Shown here piece after piece: positions 34,196-41,777 of a stretch of 46,871 bases of DNA (the first letter of the stretch is position 1; every line of letters starts with the position of its first letter). Source of the stretch: an uncultured bacterium. Its GTDB lineage: Bacteria > Krumholzibacteriota > Krumholzibacteriia > LZORAL124-64-63. The position numbers and the translations under genes are program-made. The notes below the pieces were generated by a model. That model had not been told where the DNA came from. It was given only the letters and a program-made list of their open reading frames with translations, and searched no databases. Location of the stretch: positions 1 through 46,871 of the forward strand of contig CAIOLW010000080.1 of the NCBI GenBank assembly GCA_903859215.1. The letters run 5' to 3'.

Positions 34196-35231
34196 TGCTG
34201 CATTGCTTTCTGAGATCTCCAACGTATCGCGCGAGGCTCGCCACTTCCACGTTGCCGGCGCGGCCCAGCGCTGCATCGAGAGCACACAGGAGAGACTCGC
34301 GGTCGCGCGGACTTAGGCCACGGAGATGCCCAGCGGGATCGTGTTTCTCATAGCACCCGTCAAGGCGACAGACGGCAAGCTCGTCAACGCCCAGCTCGCG
34401 CGCGGCGTCCACGAATCGCGGGATTTCTCTTAAATTGTCGGCCATGGCAACGAACTGAATTGAGACGTACCATCGCGCCATATCCGGCCTGGACAAGCTG
34501 CGGTCCCTATAATCAAGGACCATGCGTATTTGTTTGAGAATGTCACGCAGCCCCAATGGCCCGCTGCGCAATCGCGCAAACGTGTCCGGTTCAAGGCTGT
34601 CGATCGAGATGTGCAGATTCACTCTTGGGAGGCGAGACATTGCGTCGAGGATTTCGGGCGTCAACAAAGATCCGTTCGTCGTGACACTCATCGCCACGGA
34701 CGGGACCGCGTTGCTGTTAATGAACTTCAGCAACCCAGCGTCCAAGAAGGGCTCACCTCCGGAGACGTGCACGTGTGCCGCAAGGCATGCCAAATCGTAG
34801 AACAGATCGTGGGCGTGACGTTCATGCAGGCGGTCATGCCGCAGTCTTAGTGAGCACAATTGACACGAGTAGTTGCACGAATAGAGAAGGTCGGCACTGA
34901 TTGTGACCGGCAGGGCAGCCAGGACTGTCTTGCCGCGCACGAACTCGTTGCGGTTGCGTTCGAGGTTTTCACAGGCGTCACGGCTCAATATGTCTGTTTC
35001 GAACTGGTCATAGTATGCGGTGCCGATATGTCTTGCTTCGCACTCACGGCAGGCATCAGGAAGTCTGCCGTCCACGTGTGCCTGTCTCAGTGCGACAAAC
35101 TGAGGGGAGTTCCAGGACTCGCGCAAGGACAAGGATAGGTCCGGAGCCATGAAGGCGGATCCCAATGGGCACTCGGGGCCATAGCTTTCAGGCAGCAGCA
35201 TGAGGCTGGCCCACGGTACGGGACAAGTCAA
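34188..35231 (-). CDS. Radical SAM protein with cysteine-rich N-terminal region
   Basis: 347 residues from a TTG at 35231, chosen for TTTAGGAG standing 8 bases upstream; the frame is open to 35303 but without such a site. Residues 1-70 contain CPVPWASLML, YGPECPLGS and ACRECEARH, a SPASM-like cysteine set placed before, not after, the barrel. The core site is Cys119, Cys123 and Cys126 (YSCNYSCQLC), and HVSGGEPFLD is the GGEP motif. First enzyme gene after the peptide gene, 144 bases downstream of it; overlaps the next gene by 8 bases. Confidence 0.8.
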   Translation of the reverse strand: MTCPVPWASLMLLPESYGPECPLGSAFMAPDLSLSLRESWNSPQFVALRQAHVDGRLPDACRECEARHIGTAYYDQFETDILSRDACENLERNRNEFVRGKTVLAALPVTISADLLYSCNYSCQLCSLRLRHDRLHERHAHDLFYDLACLAAHVHVSGGEPFLDAGLLKFINSNAVPSVAMSVTTNGSLLTPEILDAMSRLPRVNLHISIDSLEPDTFARLRSGPLGLRDILKQIRMVLDYRDRSLSRPDMARWYVSIQFVAMADNLREIPRFVDAARELGVDELAVCRLDGCYEKHDPAGHLRGLSPRDRESLLCALDAALGRAGNVEVASLARYVGDLRKQCSND

Positions 35232-35323
35232 CTGCGACGCTCCTAAACCCGACCTGGGCACCAACGCGATGCCTCGACAGAACTGAGGGAATGTCGAAAC
35301 CACCGCTCGTCATGCAGCGCAAC

Positions 35324-35349
35324 GCGCCGGCCGCAATGGCGGCCAGCGC
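35324..35349 (-). other. Strong hairpin between peptide gene and enzyme operon
   Basis: GCGCCGGCCGC and GCGGCCAGCGC around the four-base loop AATG make an 11-bp stem; in the minus-strand transcript the single odd pair is G-U. It lies 26 bases downstream of the peptide stop and has no T-run, so it is more likely an RNA-processing or stability element, or a partial attenuator, that lets more peptide than enzyme be made. Confidence 0.55.
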
Positions 35350-35375
35350 GGCCCAACACTCGCGGACAGTAGTGT

Positions 35376-35546
35376 CTAGTGGTTTGTATTTGAGGAGTGT
35401 TTTGACGACGAGGCATGGCTCTGATGGGACGCTGCAAATTCGTCGCACGAGGCCTCGTCGCTCTTAACCTTTTCTGCAATCTTGCGCAGGATCTCATCCT
35501 TGGCTTTTTCCAGATCATCGGCGGGATTGTGCTTGTTGTCGGACAT
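35376..35546 (-). CDS. Candidate precursor peptide with His-Xaa-Ser tail (56 residues)
   Basis: Start ATG at 35546 has GAGGAG 6 bases upstream; stop TAG at 35376. The first 37 residues form an acidic and basic helix (DDLEKAKDEILRKIAEKVKS) typical of RiPP leader peptides. Residue 34 is Cys. The final 17 residues are SHQSHASSSKHSSNTNH, with His-Xaa-Ser triads at 41-43, 44-46 and 50-52, a composition unlike any other protein in the window. Radical SAM maturases of the Hxs type are named for substrates with His-Xaa-Ser repeats, though classical HxsA proteins are larger. This short version, directly upstream of HxsB/HxsD-like and six further radical SAM genes, is probably the substrate. No protease site or product is proven. 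Confidence 0.75.
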   Translation of the reverse strand: MSDNKHNPADDLEKAKDEILRKIAEKVKSDEASCDEFAASHQSHASSSKHSSNTNH

Positions 35547-35616
35547 CACCATCTCCTCATGGTCCGAAATTGCGTGGACGGACTAGTTTCGCCACGGTCA
35601 GCGTGCAGCCGTGGCA

Positions 35617-35646
35617 ATTGTGCGGACTATGGCAAGCGCGGGTCAA
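35617..35646 (-). promoter_or_regulatory. Candidate promoter for the peptide/radical-SAM operon
   Basis: On the minus strand TTGACC (35646-35641) and CACAAT (35622-35617) are separated by 18 bases, five of six and four of six matches to a sigma-70 promoter. It would give a leader of about 60 bases before the GAGGAG site. An imperfect hairpin (CCACGG/CCGTGG) lies at 35592-35614 in the leader. Weak, sequence-only evidence. Confidence 0.35.
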
Positions 35647-36083
35647 CGGCAAATCAATCGAAATTGGATTTTTCCATAGCACGGGCCCGGATTCTGAGTT
35701 TGAGATTCATTGCCTATTGGCGCCACTGGCCAGCTGGACCGTGAAGTCAGCAATTCGCGAATACGTGCTGGCGTGCGTGACATCGCTGGTACCGCCCGAT
35801 CGCGGCGCCACGATCATGTGTTGAGGCCTCGTTGAGAAGCACGGCTTCCATCATCAGGACGACGCAGTCCAGTGGTTCGCGGCGGAGCTCGGGATGCCAG
35901 AGCCCAAGCGGGTCGACGCGCGGGAGTATCTGCCTGGTGAAGAATGCCGCGTGGACCACGGCCTGTGCACACCGACGCCGTGGCGTTGGACGGCAGGCAC
36001 GTCGCAGCGAGCTCGCATGGTGCGCGCCCTGAGGAGAATGGCGCACAACCTGGACGGGATGAGACTAGACTGCCCCAGCCCCA
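35647..36083. other. Intergenic region, possible degraded coding remnant
   Basis: Between the peptide promoter and the 36-kb radical SAM gene. On the plus strand, from about 35825, a frame reads EKHGFHHQDDAVQWFAAELG then PEPKRVDAREYLPGEECRVDH and on to 36190, protein-like in composition but without a good start and running into the opposite gene. A stop at 35822 separates it from a shorter frame upstream. It may be a decayed gene fragment; no confident call. Confidence 0.3.
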
Positions 36084-37937
36084 TCAATCCCATGTTGTCG
36101 GCCCGGCCGGCAGGGCCAACGCCAGGTATTGACCGCTTTCACATGCCGCGAGCCCTGCAGTGGACAGGTCATCGAGGGCCGCGGCGATGACGGCGGAATC
36201 GACTCCAAGCCGCGTCCCCATTTCCGACGCCCCCAGGGAAGACTCCATGCACATTCGATACGCAGCGTCGGTTGCTCCATGCAATACCGTCTCCCTGAAC
36301 GCGCCGTCACGTCGATCTTCGATCACGGAAAACCCGAAGCCCTGGCGCGCCACGAGGCTGGGGGGTTCTTGCGCCGTCCAGGCCGCCTGCCACCGGGCGA
36401 TGGCCTCGCGGAGCGCCTCCGCCGCAGGAGTCACGACTCGGAGGCTCGGCGCCTCCCAATAGAATGCGATGTCCTCGATGGACTCCGCAGCCAGCGGATA
36501 GGCATGTCCATATGCGGGACGGGGCCGAAGCTCCGCTGGCCGCAGGCGAGCGTCACTGAAGTAACTGCTGTAGCGATCTATCCAGAGCGTGGACACGCCC
36601 GTTGGCGGCGGCAAGTGCAAGAGCCGCGGCACAAGATCTGTCATGTGCTGCAGGTGTCTGTCTTCCTGACCCGGGATGCCAAGGATGAGGTTCCAGCCGA
36701 CCTGCGCCCCATAGTAGGCGGACCATTTCAGAAACCTGACATTCGTCAACAGGTCGCTGCCCTTGTTCATCAGTCCGAGAAGCTCCGTGTTCAAACTCTC
36801 GATTCCCGGCTGCAACTGGCAAATCCCGGCAGAAACCAGGTCCCTGATGTCGCGACGCTGGAGGCTTGGCCGCACTGCGTAAAAGATCGTGTAGTCCGCT
36901 TCAGCCGCCGCCAGAAGCGGCGCCAGACGCGCCGCGCGACTGCGATCGAGAACCCGATCTGTAGCTTCGAAGTTCAGCTCCCGCGTCGCGCGCGACAGTT
37001 CCTCCAGTTCACTCACGGTGCGCTCTGGAGTCTTGGTTCTGTAGGCTTTGTCGTCCGCGTTCAGACCGCAGAACGAGCAGGGGCGCCGCGCGGCCCAATA
37101 GCAGCCGCGGGAACTCTCGAACGGAATCTGAATCGTACGGTCACCGATGACTCGCGCACGCCCCAGCCGATGCACCGTGTTCAAGTAGTCGCTATAGTCG
37201 GGTGTAGGGAGGTCTTCCAAGTTCACCGGTGGTGAAAACGCATTGATGGTCGACCCGTCAGGAGCGCGGCTGACGATCCCGGGACAATCAACGCAGGAAT
37301 CGCCGGACAAGATGCCCTGTACCAGCGCTGGAAAGGCATCGTCGGCCTCGCCGGTAGCGACATGATCGATCCACTCAAACAACTCGAGGCACTTCCGGCC
37401 GATGTCACCGAAGAAGTTCGCGCCACCCATCACGATCACGACATGCGGATGCCGCGACTTGATCGCCCGAGACAAGGCCAGGCTGGCCAACTGCTGTTCA
37501 AACGTCGAAGTGAAACCGATGACCCGATAGCGGCCCCAATCCGTGTTCTTGAGCCACGCCGCGAGCATCGCCGGCATTACGACATCTCTCAGCCCCTGTG
37601 CGTCTTGTTCACCCAGACCGAAAGACGCGAGCACTTCATGGACATCCGGATAGGTACGGGCTACATCCCCGATGGCGCTATCATGTTCGAATGCCGCTCT
37701 TCCCCAGAGCCATTCGCCGAGGAGACACTCCGTTCGCACCGTCGCTAGGTTGTCGTAAAGGTCAGCACCCAGCTCTGCGGCGAGCTCGAGATTCAAATAG
37801 TGAACGTCAGAGCGGATCCCTGCGCGGGCCAGGGACGCCTTCAAGAGCCCGCATTGAATGGACGGGCGATCCGCGTAGGCGAACGGGAGGTTTACCAGGG
37901 CGACAGGAGCTGGGGGCATTTCGTCCACGATATTCAT
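36084..37937 (-). CDS. B12-binding radical SAM RiPP-maturation protein (CX7CX2C type)
   Basis: 617 residues; ATG at 37937, weak ribosome-binding site. Residues 1-230 are a B12-binding-like domain (VALVNLPFAYADRPSIQCGLLKA-type start, then IVMGGANFFGDIG). The radical SAM site is FESSRGCYWAARRPCSFCG with Cys279, Cys287 and Cys290 (CX7CX2C), followed by YRTKTPERTVSELEEL, the characteristic block of RiPP maturation radical SAM protein 1 (rSAM_ocin_1), often described as C-methyltransferases of bacteriocin-like peptides. The C-terminal 130 residues may bind peptide. It lies 537 bases upstream of the peptide gene on the same strand, so it probably belongs to the same pathway but with a separate transcript. 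Confidence 0.85.
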   Translation of the reverse strand: MNIVDEMPPAPVALVNLPFAYADRPSIQCGLLKASLARAGIRSDVHYLNLELAAELGADLYDNLATVRTECLLGEWLWGRAAFEHDSAIGDVARTYPDVHEVLASFGLGEQDAQGLRDVVMPAMLAAWLKNTDWGRYRVIGFTSTFEQQLASLALSRAIKSRHPHVVIVMGGANFFGDIGRKCLELFEWIDHVATGEADDAFPALVQGILSGDSCVDCPGIVSRAPDGSTINAFSPPVNLEDLPTPDYSDYLNTVHRLGRARVIGDRTIQIPFESSRGCYWAARRPCSFCGLNADDKAYRTKTPERTVSELEELSRATRELNFEATDRVLDRSRAARLAPLLAAAEADYTIFYAVRPSLQRRDIRDLVSAGICQLQPGIESLNTELLGLMNKGSDLLTNVRFLKWSAYYGAQVGWNLILGIPGQEDRHLQHMTDLVPRLLHLPPPTGVSTLWIDRYSSYFSDARLRPAELRPRPAYGHAYPLAAESIEDIAFYWEAPSLRVVTPAAEALREAIARWQAAWTAQEPPSLVARQGFGFSVIEDRRDGAFRETVLHGATDAAYRMCMESSLGASEMGTRLGVDSAVIAAALDDLSTAGLAACESGQYLALALPAGPTTWD

Positions 37938-38491
37938 TGGGGCTTGAATCTACCTTGGCGCAGGACTGGGCCTGCCGGGCGCCAGACTGCATCGCGATCA
38001 GGGCCTTCAACCCACCCGGGTTGGCGGCCGGAAGCGTGTGGCATAGCCCAGCGGCCAGATCTTGTCTGAGAATTCTACCCCAAGCGCCATCGGTCGTCAC
38101 TTTGAGGTTCTGCGCCACCGCGGCCACTCCAAGTGGCCGCCAGTGGCCCGAAGGGCCCACAAATTGCCCCCAGCACGTCTGTCCGCGGCGGCGGCGACTT
38201 CCGCAAAATTGCCGTGCCCATGGTAGAGGACTTTTGCCGGCTGCTGCGTCGCGGCTGCGAGCCAAATACCAGAGTTGCGCAGGCTGGATTCGTAACAGAC
38301 CTGTTCCGAGCGCAACCGGGCTCCCGCGCACGCACGTCGAGCAATCGGAGCTGCCGCCCAGCGGCGCAACCGCACCGCTATGCAATTGACCCGCGTCGTC
38401 GCAATCGAGTACCCTGTATGTGCAATTGCAGGATGTCTCTCGGTGTCCTGCACAGATGCCATTGACCTTGGGTGTATTGGGAGGAGACACA
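37938..38491. other. Intergenic region without a supported gene
   Basis: About 550 bases between divergent genes. Several open frames exist on the minus strand to 38490 but lack a ribosome-binding site or protein-like composition. Several GC-rich palindromes (for example TGGCCGCCAGTGGCC near 38130) are present without a recognised function. Confidence 0.45.
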
Positions 38492-38884
38492 ATGGATAAG
38501 CCCAGCCGCGCGAAAATGTATCGGGATTACCTGGCTGAGGAAGGTTTCACGCCGAAGGTCGATGACGACGGCGACGTCTTCTTTAAATATGAAGGCAAGA
38601 ACTACGTCATTATCATTGAAGACGATGAGCAGTTCTTCCGCGTTTGCTTCCCCAATTTCTGGTCGATCGAGAGCGAAAAAGAACGCCAGAAAGTCCAGGA
38701 AGCTGCCCTTTACGCCTCTGCGAAGACAAAGGTCGCGAAGGTTTTCCCAGTGCAGGATGACACCTGGGCCGTGATTGAGTTGTTTTGCGATCCCCCGGAG
38801 AGCTTCTCGGGAGTGTTCAGGCGTTCGCTTGGGGCCCTGCAGGCGGGCGTGAACAACTTCATGGAGAAGATGCACGAGGACTAG
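38492..38884 (+). CDS. Small acidic cytoplasmic protein (possible YbjN/chaperone-like fold)
   Basis: 130 residues; ATG at 38492 has GGGAGGAG upstream. Alternating strands and acidic turns (YEGKNYVIIIEDDEQFFRV, then FWSIESEKERQKVQEAA) and the final helix (FRRSLGALQAGVNNFMEKM) resemble small secretion-chaperone or YbjN-type folds, though no close match is certain. A paralogue about 60% identical by eye, aligned without gaps, starts at 46483. Role unknown; it might be a peptide- or effector-binding chaperone. Confidence 0.7.
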   Translation: MDKPSRAKMYRDYLAEEGFTPKVDDDGDVFFKYEGKNYVIIIEDDEQFFRVCFPNFWSIESEKERQKVQEAALYASAKTKVAKVFPVQDDTWAVIELFCDPPESFSGVFRRSLGALQAGVNNFMEKMHED

Positions 38885-38991
38885 GCACTGCGGGACGCCC
38901 CGAGCAATGATGTTTCTGGAATCTGAGATGACCTAAGCTTCAGGTTATTGTTCACTGTTTCCGGCACAAATTCACAGGAGGCACCGTACTC

Positions 38992-39483
38992 GTGCAACCC
39001 AAGTCCATCAAACCAAGGGTCAACGTGCACGTGGGATACGAGTGGGCCGGCCCGGGCTCCGCACGCGATGACACTCACTGGACCCAACTGCGCGACTTGA
39101 TAAAGCGATCATCGCCAACATCGGTGGACGTCCGCCCGCTACGAATTCGCGGCACTCAGGGACAGGATTTGCTCACGACTATTCGGCGCCGTGTTGCCCA
39201 CGCCGACATTCTTGTGTTCGACATTACCAGCGTCAAGAATGGTTCGTTCAACTTCAACGTCGTGCTTGAGGTTGGTATGGCCATCGGGTGCAGCCATTTC
39301 AGAAAGAACCGGGTGTTTATCTTGGCCGGCCCGGGCGTTAAGCCAGGTAGCGATCTCGCGGGCATTTTGTACCTGAAGTACTCATTGCGCGGTGATCGCC
39401 TCGTGTTTGTGGACGAAGATGGGTTTAATCACGGCCTAGCGGCAGCCATTCGGGCTTGTGCCAAGGACAAGAGGCCTGCGTAG
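38992..39483 (+). CDS. Nucleotide-binding TIR/nucleoside-deoxyribosyltransferase-like protein
   Basis: 163 residues from a GTG at 38992 (AGGAGG 10 bases upstream). The core VAHADILVFDITS and NFNVVLEVGMAIG resembles the Rossmann-like fold of nucleoside deoxyribosyltransferases and of TIR-like effector domains, with a conserved Asp and Glu that could bind nucleotide or cleave NAD. It precedes a TPR protein, a common pairing of effector and sensor in bacterial conflict systems. The molecular target is not visible. Confidence 0.55.
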   Translation: MQPKSIKPRVNVHVGYEWAGPGSARDDTHWTQLRDLIKRSSPTSVDVRPLRIRGTQGQDLLTTIRRRVAHADILVFDITSVKNGSFNFNVVLEVGMAIGCSHFRKNRVFILAGPGVKPGSDLAGILYLKYSLRGDRLVFVDEDGFNHGLAAAIRACAKDKRPA

Positions 39484-39587
39484 TTGATCGCAATTGCACG
39501 CAACTGGAGCGGCGCCAACGCGGACTCCAATGTGGCCGCATTGCCAGAATAACATAGCCGGCTACTGCATCGGCGAGGAGCGCGTTA

Positions 39588-41213
39588 ATGGATAGGTCTT
39601 CTCGTAAGACGAAAGTATTCTCACGGTCGTGCCCGAACACAGACTTGAGCGCGCGACCAACGGAGGCGCTGGCCAAATACCCACGCAATGCCGATGCATC
39701 AGACGGCGAACTTGAACACGCCCGGCTCGACGACCCACTCTTGAACTGCACAGAGAAGCTCAAGTGTGCGCGCGCGAGTGCACGCACCATCAAGATGCCG
39801 GAAAGCCTGTACGATTTAAGCGTGATCCTGAACGAAATTGGCGACATCGAGAGCGATCGCGGCGATTTCAACGGGGCGCTTCCCAAGTACGCGGAAAGCC
39901 TGGAGATCCGACGTGCCCTTTCTCAGAAATTCAACACATCTGAGATCCATCGCGCCCTGAGTGTTGGTCTGGCAAAAGTGGCGCGCATGGAACAGGAACT
40001 CGGTGAATTCAGCGGCGCGTTACCAAAGTACGTGGAGAGCCTCGAGATTGCACGCGCGCTAGTAAAAGAACTTGGCACGCCCGAAAGCCTATTCGATTTG
40101 AGCATTGCCTTGAAAGAACTGGCCGGACTCGAAGTTGCTTCTGGAGATTTTGACGCCGCCACCTCAAAGCTAAAAGAGAGTCTCGAAATCGCCAGAACAC
40201 TTGCAAGTGAGTATCACACGCCCGAGATCGACTTCTGCATGATGGACAGCCTCCACCAGTTGGCCAAGATTCACGGTGAAGGAGGCGACAATGAGTGTGC
40301 GCTATCAACTGAACGAGATTGCCTTGAGGTCGCGCGCGCGCGCGCCGATGAAGATCAGACGCCCAAGAGCCAGGAATATTTGAAAAGCTGTTTGGACAAA
40401 GTGGCCACCATAGAACATGAGCTAGGTGATCTGGAAGGCGCACACGTCAAGTTTGAGGAGAGCCTTGAGATCGCTCGAGCGCTTTGGAGGGCTCACGGCA
40501 CTCCGGAGGCACTGGGCGACGTAGTTGAGGGCCTAGTCAAAGCGGCCTCAATCGAGAAATCTCGAAGCAATTCCGACATCGCATTATCGCTGTACAAGGA
40601 GGCTCTTGAGATTGAGCGAGCGCTCACAAATGAGTCTCCCACCCCGAATAGCTTGCAAGACTTGGTCGTGCGCCTGGCCGACGTAGCCATCATTGAGCGG
40701 GAACGCGGCAATCTGAACGATGCACTCATGAAGTTCGAAGAAGGCCTTGAGATCGCGCGGATGTTGGCAAAGGAGCTTGGCACGCCTGAGAGCCTGAGCG
40801 ACTTGAGCTTGTGCTTGGACGATGTCGCCAACATCCAGAAAGCGCGCGGCGACATGAAATGTGCTATTCCTAACTACGAGGAGAGATTGGATATTTCGAA
40901 GTATTTACGTGAAGAGGACTCCTCTGTGGACGCGCTAAACGAGGTTGTCTGGTCAGCCTTCCTCGCTGCCTCGTGCTATTTGGAGATGCAGCACCCTGAG
41001 ATTGCCGTCGGGCTATTGGGCGAACATCTCGCTGATGCTGAAGACCTCGAGCTTTCCGGAGGCGAAAGTCCCGATTTCCTCGACACGTGCGCAGAATTCT
41101 GGGGCGCCCTCGCGATTGGAGCCGAAGCACTTGGGCTTCATGGCGAATCTAGGCAGCACGCTGATCGAGCTAGCACCATCTGTGCGAAGATCAAGAGCTT
41201 AGATGACCGCTAA
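39588..41213 (+). CDS. Tetratricopeptide-repeat protein
   Basis: 541 residues; ATG at 39588 with GAGGAG 7 bases upstream. From about residue 70 to 440 it contains some seven repeats of about 50 residues built on the theme SLEIARAL-KELGTPESL-DLS-AL--LA-IE---GD---AL-K, a TPR pair per repeat. The C-terminus (about 450-541) is helical. TPR arrays mediate protein-protein binding. Located downstream of the TIR/deoxyribosyltransferase-like gene (104-base gap), it could be its scaffold or sensor. Confidence 0.8.
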   Translation: MDRSSRKTKVFSRSCPNTDLSARPTEALAKYPRNADASDGELEHARLDDPLLNCTEKLKCARASARTIKMPESLYDLSVILNEIGDIESDRGDFNGALPKYAESLEIRRALSQKFNTSEIHRALSVGLAKVARMEQELGEFSGALPKYVESLEIARALVKELGTPESLFDLSIALKELAGLEVASGDFDAATSKLKESLEIARTLASEYHTPEIDFCMMDSLHQLAKIHGEGGDNECALSTERDCLEVARARADEDQTPKSQEYLKSCLDKVATIEHELGDLEGAHVKFEESLEIARALWRAHGTPEALGDVVEGLVKAASIEKSRSNSDIALSLYKEALEIERALTNESPTPNSLQDLVVRLADVAIIERERGNLNDALMKFEEGLEIARMLAKELGTPESLSDLSLCLDDVANIQKARGDMKCAIPNYEERLDISKYLREEDSSVDALNEVVWSAFLAASCYLEMQHPEIAVGLLGEHLADAEDLELSGGESPDFLDTCAEFWGALAIGAEALGLHGESRQHADRASTICAKIKSLDDR

Positions 41214-41334
41214 TGCGGAGGATAGTGCGTTCCATATCGGACACCATCATGAGACAGCAACGATCTGCATGAATGGGCCAAGCCCTAAATCGACAGTTCA
41301 ACTATCTCGTTAAGCGCTCGCTATCACCAGCGCT

Positions 41335-41496
41335 TCAGCAGTGGGAGCGATTGGCGCGGGCCGCGCACTGCACTGACCTTGACGACCGAGATTGTCTGCT
41401 GCAATCAAAGGCTGGACGGGACACCAGCCGCTTCCAGAACCACCCCGGTAAATGCACATTCCAAAGTTCCGTGCCGTCGAACTTGCAATCCGCCAT
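41335..41496 (-). CDS. Small hypothetical protein, 53 residues
   Basis: ATG at 41496 has a very strong AAGGAGG 6 bases upstream. The protein begins MADCKFDGTELWNVHLPGWF and has a Trp/Phe-rich middle and a basic Ser/Arg C-terminus with three cysteines. It is 67 bases downstream of a same-strand small gene and might belong to its operon. The coding composition is plausible but no family is known. The rest of 41214-41563 shows no other gene. Confidence 0.45.
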   Translation of the reverse strand: MADCKFDGTELWNVHLPGWFWKRLVSRPAFDCSRQSRSSRSVQCAARANRSHC

Positions 41497-41563
41497 CTCT
41501 ACCCTCCTTGGCGGTGTCTGCATTCACTTAAGCGCGATTTGTCGACAAACCTGACTATCCCAC

Positions 41564-41773
41564 TCATCGCGTCTTCTCCTTGCCCTTGCCGGCTCCGGAG
41601 TCGGGCTTCGCTTCCGACATCTTGCGCATCGCGTCGCGGACGATCTCGGCGCCCCAGTCCCCCGGTTCATCGTCGCCGGGATGGGTCTCTTTGCGCTCCC
41701 GCAGTTCGTTGGGCATGTACTTTCGCAGTAGTTCTTCGACGTCCGCAAAGCTCGGTGACGTGTTCCTTGCCAT
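41564..41773 (-). CDS. Small highly charged hypothetical protein, 69 residues
   Basis: ATG at 41773 follows the upstream stop by 4 bases and has AAGGGGG about 9 bases upstream. The sequence is acidic and Lys/Glu-rich (SFADVEELLRKYMPNELRER and so on) with a basic C-terminal tail GKGKEKTR; mainly helical. It is cotranscribed with the proteasome-like protein and probably binds it; function unknown. Confidence 0.6.
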   Translation of the reverse strand: MARNTSPSFADVEELLRKYMPNELRERKETHPGDDEPGDWGAEIVRDAMRKMSEAKPDSGAGKGKEKTR

Positions 41774-41777
41774 TGCA

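Noticed and set aside
35570-35824. 84-residue plus-strand frame upstream of the peptide gene
   Set aside because: It overlaps the proposed promoter and leader of the peptide gene, has no ribosome-binding site and no recognisable features.
38097-38490. Minus-strand frames between 38097 and 38490
   Set aside because: Several overlapping frames of similar length exist, none with a ribosome-binding site or conserved-looking motif; composition is typical of GC-rich noncoding DNA.
41273-41554. 93-residue plus-strand frame
   Set aside because: No ribosome-binding site, and it lies opposite the better supported short minus-strand frame at 41335.
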